NCBI GenBank assembly: GCA_019359445.1
Contig: JAHHHJ010000033.1
Location: forward strand, 1 to 39,249
From: Kastovskya adunca ATA6-11-RM4
GTDB taxonomy: Bacteria > Cyanobacteriota > Cyanobacteriia > Cyanobacteriales > Coleofasciculaceae
DNA: 39,249 bases
Direction of reading: 5' to 3'
In this document: positions 27,845 through 37,498 of the stretch, in pieces
How the letters are laid out: each line of letters starts with the position of its first letter
How positions within the stretch are numbered: the first letter of the stretch is position 1
The notes under the pieces: model-generated
Databases searched by the model: none
What the model was told of the DNA's origin: nothing
What the model saw: the letters and a program-made list of their open reading frames with translations, nothing else
Program-made: the position numbers and the translations under genes

Positions 27845-29920
27845 GTGGCACGTACCATCCCGCTAGAGAAAGTACGCAATATAGGTATTGCAGCCCACAT
27901 TGATGCGGGTAAAACAACGACAACTGAACGAATCCTGTTTTATTCAGGAATGGTTCATAAAATCGGCGAAGTTCACGAAGGAACCGCCGTAACCGATTGG
28001 ATGGAGCAAGAGCGGGAGCGGGGGATCACCATCACTGCTGCTGCAATCACCACAAGCTGGAAAGATCACCGGGTCAACATTATCGATACACCAGGTCACG
28101 TAGACTTCACAATTGAAGTTGAGCGTTCGATGCGGGTATTGGATGGTGTGATTGCCGTGTTCTGTTCAGTAGGGGGTGTGCAGCCTCAATCTGAAACGGT
28201 CTGGCGACAAGCTGATCGGTACAAAGTGCCTCGCATCGCCTTTATCAACAAGATGGATCGAACGGGCGCAAACTTTTTCAAAGTTTACGAGCAACTCCGT
28301 GATCGTCTACGTGCTAATGCTGTACCAATCCAGATTCCTATTGGCAGTGAAACTGAGTTTCGAGGCATTGTTGACTTGGTGCGGATGCGAGCCAAGATGT
28401 ATCACAATGATTTGGGAACAGAGATTGAGGAGACAGAGATTCCTGAAGACATCCTGGAACTGGCTCAAGAGTATCGTGCCCACTTAATTGAGGCTGTAGC
28501 CGAAACTGACGAAGCCCTGCTTGAAAAGTTTGCTCTAGAAGAAGAATTCACCGAAGAGGAAATTCGCTCAGCTCTACATAAGGGCACGGTTAAAGGCGCT
28601 ATCGTACCCGTTTTGTGCGGTTCAGCCTTTAAAAACAAAGGCGTTCAGATGTTGCTAGACGCCGTAGTTGATTATCTACCCTCTCCCCTGGAAGTGCCGC
28701 CGATTAAGGGAATCTTACCCGATGAAACAGAAGCGTTACGGCAGGCTGACGATGAAGCACCGTTAGCGGCCCTGGCTTTCAAAATCATGGCAGACCCCTA
28801 CGGGCGTTTGACTTTCCTACGGGTTTATTCGGGCGTGCTGCAAAAAGGTAGTTATGTCTACAACGCCACAAAACAAACCAAGGAACGCATCTCACGTCTG
28901 ATTGTTCTCAAATCCAATGAGCGAATTGAGGTAGACGAGCTGCGATCGGGTGACTTAGGTGCTGCCATTGGTTTGAAAGATACCATCACAGGAGACACCA
29001 TTTGTGATGAAGCCAATCCGATCATTTTGGAATCTCTCTTCATCCCTGAACCGGTGATCTCTGTGGCGGTGGAACCAAAAACCAAGCAGGATATGGAGAA
29101 GCTGTCAAAAGCCCTTCAATCCCTGTCTGATGAAGACCCCACCTTCCGCGTCAGCATTGATTCAGAAACCAATCAAACAGTGATTGCGGGTATGGGTGAG
29201 CTGCACCTAGAAATTCTCGTTGACCGGATGCTGCGAGAATTTAAGGTAGAAGCTAATGTCGGTGCACCACAGGTTGCCTACCGCGAAACCGTTCGCAAGA
29301 CGGTCTCGGCAGAAGGCAAGTTTATTCGCCAAAGTGGTGGTAAGGGTCAATACGGTCACGTTGTGATTGAGTTGAAGCCAGGGGAAGCCGGTAGCGGTTT
29401 TGAATTTGTCTCTAAAATCGTTGGCGGTTCTATCCCGAAAGAGTTCATTTCTCCTGCTGAGCAGGGAATGAAAGAAGCCTGTGAGTCCGGGATTCTAGCG
29501 GGATATCCTCTTATTGATGTCAAAGCGACATTACTCGATGGGTCTTACCACGATGTAGACTCTTCAGAAATGGCTTTTAAGATCGCTGGATCAATGGCAA
29601 TTCGGAATGCTGTACTGAAGGCTTCTCCGGTACTATTAGAGCCAATGATGAAGGTTGAGGTTGAAGTGCCTGAAGACTTCCTGGGAGATGTCATGGGTGA
29701 CCTCAACTCCCGCCGGGGTCAAATTGAAGGCATGGGATCTGAAGAGGGTATTGCCAAAGTCACTGCGAAAGTTCCACTAGCAGAGATGTTTGGCTATGCT
29801 ACAGATATCCGGTCTAAGACTCAAGGTCGGGGTATCTTCTCGATGGAATTTAGCCAATACGAGGAGGTACCTCGTAACGTGGCTGAAGCCATCATCGCTA
29901 AGAGCAAAGGGAACGCATAA
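27845..29920 (+). CDS. fusA: Translation elongation factor G
   Basis: EF-G is the GTPase that drives ribosomal translocation. All G motifs are visible: [12 protein letters not shown] (G1), DTPGHVDF (G3) and NKMD (G4). The full five-domain length of 691 residues is present, with domain [14 protein letters not shown]. The start is GTG 27845, set by a near-perfect Shine-Dalgarno AAAGGAGGT five bases upstream. Cys107 lies in a position where cyanobacterial EF-G is known to be redox sensitive, and Cys258 is a possible partner by inference. The spacer before it (27710-27844) has two small hairpins, CAAGCCT/AGGCTTG at 27722-27746 and CGTCTA/TAGACG at 27800-27818. Confidence 0.97.
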   Translation: MARTIPLEKVRNIGIAAHIDAGKTTTTERILFYSGMVHKIGEVHEGTAVTDWMEQERERGITITAAAITTSWKDHRVNIIDTPGHVDFTIEVERSMRVLDGVIAVFCSVGGVQPQSETVWRQADRYKVPRIAFINKMDRTGANFFKVYEQLRDRLRANAVPIQIPIGSETEFRGIVDLVRMRAKMYHNDLGTEIEETEIPEDILELAQEYRAHLIEAVAETDEALLEKFALEEEFTEEEIRSALHKGTVKGAIVPVLCGSAFKNKGVQMLLDAVVDYLPSPLEVPPIKGILPDETEALRQADDEAPLAALAFKIMADPYGRLTFLRVYSGVLQKGSYVYNATKQTKERISRLIVLKSNERIEVDELRSGDLGAAIGLKDTITGDTICDEANPIILESLFIPEPVISVAVEPKTKQDMEKLSKALQSLSDEDPTFRVSIDSETNQTVIAGMGELHLEILVDRMLREFKVEANVGAPQVAYRETVRKTVSAEGKFIRQSGGKGQYGHVVIELKPGEAGSGFEFVSKIVGGSIPKEFISPAEQGMKEACESGILAGYPLIDVKATLLDGSYHDVDSSEMAFKIAGSMAIRNAVLKASPVLLEPMMKVEVEVPEDFLGDVMGDLNSRRGQIEGMGSEEGIAKVTAKVPLAEMFGYATDIRSKTQGRGIFSMEFSQYEEVPRNVAEAIIAKSKGNA

Positions 29921-29943
29921 ATAGGAAAAGGAAGACGTAATTC

Positions 29944-31173
29944 ATGGCACGCGCAAAGTTTGAAAGAAATAAACCTCACGTCAACATTGGTACGATCGGT
30001 CACGTAGACCATGGTAAAACGACCCTGACTGCTGCCATCACCATGTCTCTAGCAGCAATGGGACGGGCAAAAGCCAGAAAGTATGCCGATATTGACGCAG
30101 CACCTGAGGAAAAAGCTCGGGGAATCACGATCAATACGGCTCACGTGGAGTACGAAACGGAAGATCGTCACTACGCCCACGTAGACTGCCCCGGACATGC
30201 TGACTATGTGAAGAACATGATCACCGGTGCAGCTCAGATGGACGGAGCAATCCTCGTCGTATCTGCCGCTGATGGTCCAATGCCCCAAACCAAGGAGCAC
30301 ATCCTCTTGGCTCGGCAGGTTGGTGTTCCTAACATCGTTGTCTTCCTAAACAAGCAAGACATGGTGGATGACGAAGAACTGCTAGAGCTTGTGGAACTGG
30401 AAGTCCGCGAACTGCTGAACGACTACGACTTCGATGGCGACAGCATTCCCATCGTTGCTGGATCAGCTTTGCAGGCAGTAGAAGCGATGACCGCCAGCCC
30501 CACCCTCAAAAGAGGCGAAAACGAGTGGGTAGATAAGATCTACAAACTCATGGAAGAGGTAGACGCTTACATCCCAACCCCAGAGCGTGATATCGATAAG
30601 CCTTTCCTGATGGCAGTAGAAGATGTATTCTCAATCACGGGTCGGGGTACAGTTGCCACGGGTCGGATCGAGCGGGGTAAGGTCAAAGTTGGTGAGACCG
30701 TCGAACTAGTTGGCATCAGAGATACACGCAGCACAACGGTGACGGGCGTGGAAATGTTCCAGAAGATCCTGGATGAAGGGATGGCTGGTGACAACGTTGG
30801 GGTGCTGCTTCGGGGTATCCAAAAAGCTGACATTGAGCGCGGCATGGTTATTGCCAAACCGGGCTCCATTACCCCTCATACTCAATTTGAGTCTGAGGTG
30901 TACGTCCTGAAGAAAGAAGAAGGTGGGCGTCACACTCCCTTCTTCTCCGGATACCGCCCTCAATTCTACGTTCGCACCACGGATGTTACTGGTACTATCA
31001 GTGCATTTACCTCGGATGACGGCACGCTCGCCGAAATGGTGATGCCGGGCGATCGCATCAAAATGACAGTAGAACTAATTAGCCCTATTGCCATTGAACA
31101 AGGAATGCGCTTCGCTATCCGTGAGGGTGGTCGTACCATCGGTGCGGGTGTTGTTTCCAAAATTCTGAAGTAG
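29944..31173 (+). CDS. tuf: Translation elongation factor Tu
   Basis: EF-Tu delivers aminoacyl-tRNA to the ribosome. The 409-residue product has [10 protein letters not shown] (G1), [12 protein letters not shown] (G3) and NKQDM (G4), and ends [10 protein letters not shown]. Cys82 in the DCPGH motif is the residue reported as the oxidation target in cyanobacterial EF-Tu. The length includes the ten-residue insertion near residues 180-195 ([17 protein letters not shown]) found in cyanobacteria and plastids. ATG 29944 has AGGAAAAGGAAG upstream, and only 23 bases separate it from fusA, so co-transcription is near certain. Confidence 0.98.
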   Translation: MARAKFERNKPHVNIGTIGHVDHGKTTLTAAITMSLAAMGRAKARKYADIDAAPEEKARGITINTAHVEYETEDRHYAHVDCPGHADYVKNMITGAAQMDGAILVVSAADGPMPQTKEHILLARQVGVPNIVVFLNKQDMVDDEELLELVELEVRELLNDYDFDGDSIPIVAGSALQAVEAMTASPTLKRGENEWVDKIYKLMEEVDAYIPTPERDIDKPFLMAVEDVFSITGRGTVATGRIERGKVKVGETVELVGIRDTRSTTVTGVEMFQKILDEGMAGDNVGVLLRGIQKADIERGMVIAKPGSITPHTQFESEVYVLKKEEGGRHTPFFSGYRPQFYVRTTDVTGTISAFTSDDGTLAEMVMPGDRIKMTVELISPIAIEQGMRFAIREGGRTIGAGVVSKILK

Positions 31174-31190
31174 TGTTCTAGTTGATTAAA

Positions 31191-31288
31191 CAGGAGCAGA
31201 GAGGCAAAAGCTTTTCTGCTCCTGGTTTTGTCTGTGACTTTCTAAAAAGAAGCTATGTAGGAGCAAATAGGTTGCTGCTCCTTTTTTT
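31191..31288 (+). terminator. Tandem terminator-like hairpins between tuf and rpsJ
   Basis: Hairpin 1 has perfect 10-base arms, CAGGAGCAGA (31191-31200) and TCTGCTCCTG (31215-31224), followed by GTTTTG. Hairpin 2 has arms AGGAGCA (31259-31265) and TGCTCCT (31276-31282) followed by six more Ts, a strong intrinsic terminator. Both use the same AGGAGCA/TGCTCCT arm sequence, so arms could also pair across hairpins. rpsJ follows 65 bases later, so this is either the end of the tuf transcript or an attenuator before rpsJ. Confidence 0.75.
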
Positions 31289-31353
31289 GAGCTTCGATAT
31301 ACCGTTCAGTACAAATTTTGCAATCTCTCTCTTGAACCTGGAAAACTAAAAAA

Positions 31354-31671
31354 ATGGCCACGATTCAGCAGCAAAAAATTCGGATTCGTCTCAAAGCTTT
31401 CGATCGGCGACTACTTGATACCTCTTGTGAAAAAATTGTTGATACTGCCAACCGCACAAACGCTACGGCGATTGGTCCTATTCCTCTACCAACCCGACGT
31501 CGCATCTACTGTTTGTTGAGATCGCCTCACGTGGACAAGGATGCTCGGGAACACTTTGAAACCCGTACCCACCGCCGGATTATCGATATTTACCAGCCTT
31601 CTTCTAAAACAATTGATGCTCTGATGAAGCTGGATTTGCCTGCGGGTGTTGATATCGAAGTCAAACTGTAA
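31354..31671 (+). CDS. rpsJ: 30S ribosomal protein S10
   Basis: S10 is part of the 30S head and, as NusE, of antitermination complexes. The 105-residue product shows [44 protein letters not shown] and the C-terminal [14 protein letters not shown] 31354 gives [14 protein letters not shown]. In cyanobacteria rpsJ lies at the end of the str operon rather than at the head of the S10 operon, and that order is seen here. It is separated from tuf by tandem terminator-like hairpins, so its expression may be only partly coupled. Confidence 0.97.
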   Translation: MATIQQQKIRIRLKAFDRRLLDTSCEKIVDTANRTNATAIGPIPLPTRRRIYCLLRSPHVDKDAREHFETRTHRRIIDIYQPSSKTIDALMKLDLPAGVDIEVKL

Positions 31672-31759
31672 GGCTCAAAGCTATAAAATCCACCAGGATG
31701 CCAGGGTTGACAAAAAAAGCTTTCCTGGCATTACAACATGGCGATCGCCAAAAGAATGT

Positions 31760-31797
31760 CTCCTCACCTCCTAATTCTTGAGTGCTGAGGAGTTTTT
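31760..31797 (+). terminator. Terminator after rpsJ
   Basis: CTCCTCA (31760-31766) pairs with TGAGGAG (31786-31792) and five Ts follow at 31793-31797. The loop is 19 bases. A second inverted repeat, ATGCCAGG/CCTGGCAT (31698-31731), lies between the rpsJ stop and this terminator but has no T-run. Confidence 0.65.
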
Positions 31798-31900
31798 ACT
31801 TGATGGCTAAACTCAGTCTCTATTGCCGGAGTCCGCCTATTCTCCTTATAGAAATCCGCTACAGTAGGTAATAAGCGCAGTTACCGTTCTTTACCCTCCA

Positions 31901-32542
31901 ATGGCATCTTCTTCCTCAATTGCTGTGAGAGAACTTCCCTTATTTCCACTCCCTGATGTGGTTCTCTTTCCTGGACGCCCTCTCCCCTTACACATTTTTG
32001 AGTTTCGCTACCGAATCATGATGAACACGATTCTGGAGAGCGATCGCCGTTTTGGGGTGCTGATGTTCGATCCGATTCAAGGTCAACCTGCCTCTGTTGG
32101 CTGTTGCGCGGAAATTATTCACTTCCAGCGCCTACCTGACGACCGCATGAAAGTTTTGACCTTGGGTCAGCAACGGTTTCGCGTGCTGGAATACGTGCGT
32201 GAAAAGCCCTACCGCGTCGGACTAGTTGAGTGGATCGAAGACAAGCCGCCAGAGAAAGATTTGCGGACAATGGCACACGGTGTTGAACAACTCCTCCGTG
32301 ATGTGGTGCGACTTTCTGCCAAGCTGACTGACCAAAAAATTGAATTACCAGAAGACCTACCCAGTTTGCCGATTGAGTTATCTTACTGGGTGGCTAGCAA
32401 TCTCTACGGTGTCGCGGCAGAACAACAAGCACTGCTGGAAATGCAGGATACAGCGGCTCGTTTGGAGCGGGAAGCAGAAATTCTTACTTCAACCCGCAAT
32501 CATTTAGCCGCCCGCACCGTTCTTAAGGATGCCTTTGACTAA
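31901..32542 (+). CDS. LON peptidase N-terminal (substrate-binding) domain protein
   Basis: This 213-residue protein contains only the LON substrate-binding domain: ELPLFPLPDVVLFPGRPLPLHIFEFRYR at the N-terminus, then the beta-rich core with RRFGVLMFD and GQQRFRVLEY. The AAA+ and protease domains are missing, and the ORF is not truncated, since free-standing versions of this size are standard in cyanobacteria. The C-terminal third is helical. Its biochemical role is unproven; binding of unfolded protein or peptide is inferred from the Lon domain. It follows the rpsJ terminator, so it probably has its own promoter, and it converges on pheA. Confidence 0.85.
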   Translation: MASSSSIAVRELPLFPLPDVVLFPGRPLPLHIFEFRYRIMMNTILESDRRFGVLMFDPIQGQPASVGCCAEIIHFQRLPDDRMKVLTLGQQRFRVLEYVREKPYRVGLVEWIEDKPPEKDLRTMAHGVEQLLRDVVRLSAKLTDQKIELPEDLPSLPIELSYWVASNLYGVAAEQQALLEMQDTAARLEREAEILTSTRNHLAARTVLKDAFD

Positions 32543-32646
32543 CGTAATGTCTTAAAACTTGTCAGTTTGCTGAATGCCAGACTGTAGCGGATTCAACTCA
32601 AGTGGACTGTAAGCATAAAACTATCTTTCTCTATACGGATCGCCTC

Positions 32647-33510
32647 CTAGGTTTTGGAAACAAGGGGCGAATTAATCGGTAACACATTGTAGCTACCAAA
32701 AATTTTCAGGACTTCCGTATAGGGTACTAACTCAGCCAGTGCTGCCTGTACTGAGGCTTGGCTGGCATCAGCTTCCAAATCCATAAAGAACAGGTACTCA
32801 CCCAGCGATCGCTTCGTCGGACGAGATTCAATACGATTAAGATTAATTTCCCGACTTGCAAAGATTTGTAGCGGTTTAACCAACGCTCCAGGAACATTGG
32901 CAGGGACGCTAAAAGCAAGGGAAGTGTGACTACCACCCGTAGAAGGTTGCTTCCCTAGCACCCAAAACCTAGTGCAGTTATCAGGATAGTCATTAATCGC
33001 CAATGCTAGGATTGGCAGGTTGTAAAGCATTGCGGCTCGTTCCGAGGCGATCGCCCCAGCAGTTAAGTCTCGATCTAAATACTGCAGCGCTTCTGTCGTC
33101 GAGTTAGTCGGCACCAATTGTATATTCTTAAGAAACTTCTCTAACCATCCCTGACATTGAGCCAGAGCCTGGGGATGGGAATAAACCGTCTGGATCTTGT
33201 CTAAATCGGTAGCTCGTGACAGTAAAGTGTGAGTAACGGGCAGAACTAGTGCTTGTTGAATGTGTAGCCGATCCAATTGCCACAAACAATCCAACGTCAC
33301 GGCAACACTGCCTTCAATCGAGTTTTCCACGGGCACCACAGCCAGATGAGCCTCGCCTTGAGCCACAGAGCGTAATGTTTGGGCAATGCTGGGGCAAGGA
33401 CACAGCAACGCCTCGCGATCGCTATTTTCAGCCATCCAGGTGGCGTAGGCTAATGCTGCGGCTTCTGTATAAGTGCCAGGGGGCCCCAGATATGCAATTG
33501 ATACTGACAT
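32647..33510 (-). CDS. pheA: Prephenate dehydratase
   Basis: The enzyme converts prephenate to phenylpyruvate in phenylalanine synthesis. The catalytic PDT domain runs to about residue 190: IAYLGPPGTYTEAAALAYA at the N-terminus, then VPVENSIEGSVAVTLD, and the active-site TRFW in DNCTRFWVLG. A C-terminal ACT domain with the GALV and ESRP phenylalanine-binding motifs follows (GALVKPLQIF and NLNRIESRPTK), so feedback inhibition is expected. At 287 residues it is a monofunctional enzyme without chorismate mutase. ATG 33510 is preceded by GGGTG. It converges with the LON-domain gene, 104 bases apart, with no clear terminator between. Confidence 0.95.
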   Translation of the reverse strand: MSVSIAYLGPPGTYTEAAALAYATWMAENSDREALLCPCPSIAQTLRSVAQGEAHLAVVPVENSIEGSVAVTLDCLWQLDRLHIQQALVLPVTHTLLSRATDLDKIQTVYSHPQALAQCQGWLEKFLKNIQLVPTNSTTEALQYLDRDLTAGAIASERAAMLYNLPILALAINDYPDNCTRFWVLGKQPSTGGSHTSLAFSVPANVPGALVKPLQIFASREINLNRIESRPTKRSLGEYLFFMDLEADASQASVQAALAELVPYTEVLKIFGSYNVLPINSPLVSKT

Positions 33511-34079
33511 AAATCACCCGCCCTTTATTCAACCATTTTTAACCGTTGGGAGCGACAAGGTGTTATGTTTGCCCCTAACTACCTGTTTTAACAGAGGTAG
33601 CTACTCGCTGGGGGAGCTGAACTCATTCACTAACTACCGTTTGTGAGTGTTGAGCAATAACAGGCTGGATCACAAGACATACCTCACCCAGTCAGAATCA
33701 ACCAGATTCAGTCTACTTCAACTTGTGACTTGGGAAAGAGCCGTTGTTTTTGTTAAAGTTTGTCGAATTAGTGTAAAGATATATTAAAGAGGATTTAAGC
33801 TGAGAATAGCCCTCAACTTCTGTGAACCTAGTAGAGCTTACCCTGTTCCCAGAGCTAACTGAAGAAAAGTTTTGATTTCCTTGAAAATCGTTTGAGTTCC
33901 GAGGTTTTAGGTCAGTTATCAGGCAAATGTTTTCATCATTAGTGGTGGAGTTTCTGTGTTTGGGGATAGGCTGGTCAACCTGCTCAAAGCTAAAGTCACT
34001 TGAACTATCTGCTCAAGTTCTTAAAAAATCTAAATTAATAAGCCAGAAACGTGTAAATAATCGTTTCTATTTTTTCTTT
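33511..34079. other. Divergent intergenic region between pheA and the DUF1997 gene
   Basis: No gene is supported. A hairpin at 33579-33600 (CTAC-CTGTT / AACAG-GTAG with a 2-base bulge) lies 70-90 bases upstream of pheA and could act in its leader. For the plus strand, TTGTCG (33760) and TATTAA (33782) form a weak promoter with a 16-base spacer. The DUF1997 reading frame stays open back to 33927, but the extra N-terminal residues look like non-coding sequence. Confidence 0.4.
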
Positions 34080-34664
34080 ATGAATACCGAGTTCTTTGCT
34101 TCCCAATCTGTAGAAATTGAGGTTCCTGAGCAACCCGTGCCAATCCAGCATTACTTGCGCCAACCTCAACGTCTAGTACGAGCGATCGCCGAAGAAAGCC
34201 AGATGGAGCAGCTCGCTCAGGATCGCTTTCGCCTAAAAATGCGCCCACTGGACTTTCTGTCGCTAAACATTCAGCCAATCGCCGAGCTAAAAGTTTGGGC
34301 AGATGCTGATGGTACTGTCCACCTCACCTCTGTGGGTTGTAAAATTCAAGGCTTTGACTACATCAATGAACGCTTTACCCTTGATTTGCAAGGGAAACTT
34401 TATCCCTACCAAAGTAACGGCGTTACTCAGCTGAGAGGACGAGCAAATTTGAGTGTGAGTGTTGACATACCCCTACCTTTTTCCCTCACTCCCAAACCGA
34501 TTATAGAAACGACAGGTAATGGCTTACTGAAGAGCGTTTTGCTAAGAATTAAGCAGAAATTGCTGCATCAGCTCCTGTCAGATTATCGTCAGTGGGCAAG
34601 CAGCGATGTACAAGCCCAACAGACACAGACTCAGATGTCTCCAGCCGACAATCCCACGATTTAA
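34080..34664 (+). CDS. DUF1997 family protein
   Basis: This protein of about 194 residues belongs to a family found mainly in cyanobacteria and plastid-bearing eukaryotes, with no assigned reaction. It contains VPIQHYLRQPQRLVRAI, then LKMRPLDFLSLNIQPIAELKVW, and PLPFSLTPKPIIETTGNGLLKSVL. The order of beta strands followed by a C-terminal helix suggests a START/polyketide-cyclase-like fold, which is inference. The frame is open from ATG 33927, but the first 51 residues are unlike the family and Cys/Ser/Lys-rich, so I place the start at ATG 34080 even though no Shine-Dalgarno precedes it. It converges on rnhB. Confidence 0.7.
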   Translation: MNTEFFASQSVEIEVPEQPVPIQHYLRQPQRLVRAIAEESQMEQLAQDRFRLKMRPLDFLSLNIQPIAELKVWADADGTVHLTSVGCKIQGFDYINERFTLDLQGKLYPYQSNGVTQLRGRANLSVSVDIPLPFSLTPKPIIETTGNGLLKSVLLRIKQKLLHQLLSDYRQWASSDVQAQQTQTQMSPADNPTI

Positions 34665-34726
34665 GTCACTGGAGTCAGGGAGAGGTCTTCCACTCCCCTC
34701 TCGCCGGAACTCCTTCAACGTGCAGT

Positions 34727-35425
34727 TTAGTTTTTCCCTACCCGACAGGGACTGAAAGTCATCCTGTGTAAGCGGGAGGGCCCAGATTTTTGCAGCGCGA
34801 GGCGATGTCGCTCCGTGCCATATCCTTTGTTATTAACCAAGTCATAATCAGGATATTTGGTAGCCAAACGCACAATCAATTCATCGCGCCATACCTTGGC
34901 AACAACACTGGCGGCAGCAATAATTGGCGATCGCTGATCGCCTTTAATCATTGTTCGTTGGAGTATCGCTAAATCGGGTAAGGACTGCTTCCCATCCACC
35001 AAACAAAGGCTTGGCTGCACCTTTAGCTTCAAAACAGCCCGTTTCATCGCTAAGAGTGAAGCCTGCAAAATATTGATCGTGTCTATTTCACCCGAAGTGG
35101 CATAACCAATTGCCCAGTCGATGGCTAAAGATTGGATACAGGTTGCTAATCGTAGGCGTTGCCGATGAGACAGTTGTTTACTATCTTTGACTCCTGCCGC
35201 AGAAATTTGTGGCAGGGCAGACGGGGGTAAAATTACGGCTGCTGCCACAACGGGACCAAATAAAGCACCGCGCCCAACTTCATCGATTCCCACAACAAGT
35301 CCAGAAGCATAGGTAAACTCAGGCAACTCACAAAAATCTAGTGGCTGCTTTTTTGCCTGAGTCATTTTGATTGCTATTTGTTCTTGCTGTGCCGCTCTAG
35401 TCTCGGTGCTTTCTTGGCTTCCCAC
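34727..35425 (-). CDS. rnhB: Ribonuclease HII
   Basis: RNase HII cleaves RNA in RNA-DNA hybrids and at single ribonucleotides in DNA. The signature VVGIDEVGRGALFGPVVAAAV places the first catalytic Asp-Glu at about 48-49 from the GTG. LCLVDGKQ and ASVVAKVWRDEL give the other acidic residues. The 232-residue length includes about 40 extra N-terminal residues. The start could be GTG 35425 or ATG 35365 (MTQAKKQP); the latter is nearer the usual length. It begins 18 bases after the rne stop, so rne and rnhB form an operon, a pairing common in cyanobacteria. Confidence 0.93.
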   Translation of the reverse strand: MGSQESTETRAAQQEQIAIKMTQAKKQPLDFCELPEFTYASGLVVGIDEVGRGALFGPVVAAAVILPPSALPQISAAGVKDSKQLSHRQRLRLATCIQSLAIDWAIGYATSGEIDTINILQASLLAMKRAVLKLKVQPSLCLVDGKQSLPDLAILQRTMIKGDQRSPIIAAASVVAKVWRDELIVRLATKYPDYDLVNNKGYGTERHRLALQKSGPSRLHRMTFSPCRVGKN

Positions 35426-35443
35426 TTTACTAACTAATGTTGA

Positions 35444-37498
35444 TCAATCTTCCGCATCCGTCGTTTCCGTTGCTGAAGAGCGGCGGCGGCGACGGCGAAC
35501 CACAGGAGGGTTGTTATCGGATTCATCCTGAGAGTTGGATTCACCCTGAATTGAATCTGTTGATAGTTCTGGAGTTGGTGCTGTAGTTGCTGCACTTACT
35601 AATACCGCCTCAGCGTCTTCTGGCTGCTCTGAGAAGGACAAAGCATCAGACGACAATTCAGTAGAAGTAGAAGTATTGTTTTCTGTCTTGGGTGAAGTTG
35701 CTTCTCCGGGAAGGACTACTGAGAGAATTATCGATTTAGGATTTTTGATTTCTCGATCGAGCTTCACTAGAGGAGAAATGCCCATCAAAGCATAAACATC
35801 CTGCTCTTCAGAAGTCATTTCCACTGAAATCACTTCCGGTGGTTCGCTCATCTGTTCAGACTTGACGAGTTGCGGTTTAGTGCGTTCGTTGCGCTCTACT
35901 CGTTCTACTCGTTCTACTCGTTCTACTGGTACTACTCGCTCTACTGGTACTACGGCTTCTTCGTCATTGACTGTCTGTTCTGACTTGAGCTGAGGGGCAG
36001 AAACTGGACGGGGGGTTTCTTTGGTATTGATTTCTTCCTTCGACGTTACTTCATCCAGCCGACGATGACTGCGGCGGCGGCGACGATTGGTATTACCATT
36101 TGCCCGCTCTTGATAGCTAGGGTGATTGACAAGGTCAGCGTCTTCTAAGTCGTTGAAGGCATTAAAGTCGAAGCTTTCATCTTCAGCTTCAACAGGCAAT
36201 TGTTCCTTTAACAAACTGGGGAGGGGTGTAGGCTCTACAACCTCCCGAACCAGGCGCTCTGACTCACCGGGAAGACATACCAAATGACCCAACCCGCTGC
36301 AGGTGGGGCAAGTTTGACCAAACAACTCGTAGAGATTTTGTCCTTGGCGTTTGCGAGTGAGTTCGACTAAACCAAGTTCTGAAAGTTGAGCAATCTGTGG
36401 TCGAGATTTATCTCCCTTGAGGGCTTTATTGAAATGCTCCAGTACCTGCAACTGATCCCGTCGCGCGTCCATGTCAATGAAATCGACGATGATTACACCG
36501 GCTAGGTTACGCAGACGTAACTGGCGGGCAATTTCTGTGGCTGCTTCACAGTTTGTCCAGAGGACGGTTTCTCGGGCAGTGGCGGAACGTGTAAAGGAGC
36601 CAGAGTTAACGTCAATGACAGTCAAAGCTTCCGTCGGCTCAATGATGATGTAGCCGCCAGACGGTAGATCGACTCTCGGTTTTAGGGCTTCTCGAATCGC
36701 AGCGTTGACGCGGAAGTAATCAAGAATTGGCAGGCGATCGCGGTGATGATCGATCAATACACCTTCCGGTGAACGACCGCCACTCCAGCTCATTAGATGT
36801 TGCTTCACTCGCTTCAACCCGGTGTGGGAGTCTACCACGATGCGATTGACATCCGCCGTGTACATGTCTCGGAGAACACGCTGAATAAAATCATCGTCGC
36901 GGTTGAGCAGGGATGGCGCTCTAGTGGAGTTAGCTTCTTGCTGAATCACTTCCCACTGCTTTTGCAGTGACTCCAAATCTTCGATGATTGCTTCTTCGGC
37001 TCTGCCTTCGGCTTCTGTACGTACCAGTAAACCCATGCCAGCAGGCTTGAGCAGAATCGCTAGTGCCCTGAGACGATTGCGCTCATTCTCGTTCTTAATC
37101 CGCCGTGACAGATTAACCCCCCGTCCGTAGGGCATCAGCACCAGATAACGACCGGGTAAACTAACATTGCCCGTGAGCCGAGGACCTTTATTTCCTGTCG
37201 GCTCTTTCATAATTTGGACTAACACTTTTTGCTGAGGGGTCAGCAGTTCCGTGATGGCACCCGCACTCCGTTTGAGCCGCAAAGGCCCTAAATCGGTAAC
37301 ATGAATAAATCCGTTACGCTCGGAATCTCCAATGTTTACGAACGCCGCATCTATCCCAGGTAAAACATTTTCTACAATACCGAGGTAGATATCACTAACT
37401 TGGTGGCTACCAGTGGCGACAACCAGTTCTTGAATTTGATCTTCCCAAAAAACGGCTGCGAGCCGATGTTGCTCCGCGATAATTATTTGCTTTGGCAT
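35444..37498 (-). CDS. rne: Ribonuclease E/G family endonuclease
   Basis: RNase E is the main mRNA-decay and RNA-processing endonuclease. The N-terminal catalytic half has an S1 domain (about 35-120), catalytic Asp pair D296 (TVIDVNSGSF) and D339 (VIIVDFIDMD), and the zinc-link CPTC at 397-400. The C-terminal half is low in complexity. It holds an arginine cluster near 475-490 (NRRRRRSHRR), a tandem Val-Glu-Arg repeat encoded at about 35888-35954, and the tail VRRRRRRSSATE. This tail matches the cyanobacterial motif known to bind polynucleotide phosphorylase. The 684-residue size is typical for cyanobacteria. ATG 37498 has GAGGA about 8 bases upstream. A long upstream region fits autoregulation through the leader, as known for rne elsewhere. 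Confidence 0.95.
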   Translation of the reverse strand: MPKQIIIAEQHRLAAVFWEDQIQELVVATGSHQVSDIYLGIVENVLPGIDAAFVNIGDSERNGFIHVTDLGPLRLKRSAGAITELLTPQQKVLVQIMKEPTGNKGPRLTGNVSLPGRYLVLMPYGRGVNLSRRIKNENERNRLRALAILLKPAGMGLLVRTEAEGRAEEAIIEDLESLQKQWEVIQQEANSTRAPSLLNRDDDFIQRVLRDMYTADVNRIVVDSHTGLKRVKQHLMSWSGGRSPEGVLIDHHRDRLPILDYFRVNAAIREALKPRVDLPSGGYIIIEPTEALTVIDVNSGSFTRSATARETVLWTNCEAATEIARQLRLRNLAGVIIVDFIDMDARRDQLQVLEHFNKALKGDKSRPQIAQLSELGLVELTRKRQGQNLYELFGQTCPTCSGLGHLVCLPGESERLVREVVEPTPLPSLLKEQLPVEAEDESFDFNAFNDLEDADLVNHPSYQERANGNTNRRRRRSHRRLDEVTSKEEINTKETPRPVSAPQLKSEQTVNDEEAVVPVERVVPVERVERVERVERNERTKPQLVKSEQMSEPPEVISVEMTSEEQDVYALMGISPLVKLDREIKNPKSIILSVVLPGEATSPKTENNTSTSTELSSDALSFSEQPEDAEAVLVSAATTAPTPELSTDSIQGESNSQDESDNNPPVVRRRRRRSSATETTDAED
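35888..35954 (-). repeat. 9-base tandem repeat in rne coding sequence
   Basis: The segment consists of 9-base units of the type CTCGTTCTA, with variant units containing GGTACTACT. It encodes repeats of Val-Glu-Arg and Val-Val-Pro in the non-catalytic half of RNase E. Three units are identical. Such repeats change copy number easily by slippage without frame loss. Confidence 0.75.

Noticed and set aside
34680-34702. GAGAGG/CCTCTC inverted repeat between the DUF1997 gene and rnhB
   Set aside because: The stem is short with no T-run on either strand; too weak to call a terminator, though the genes converge here.
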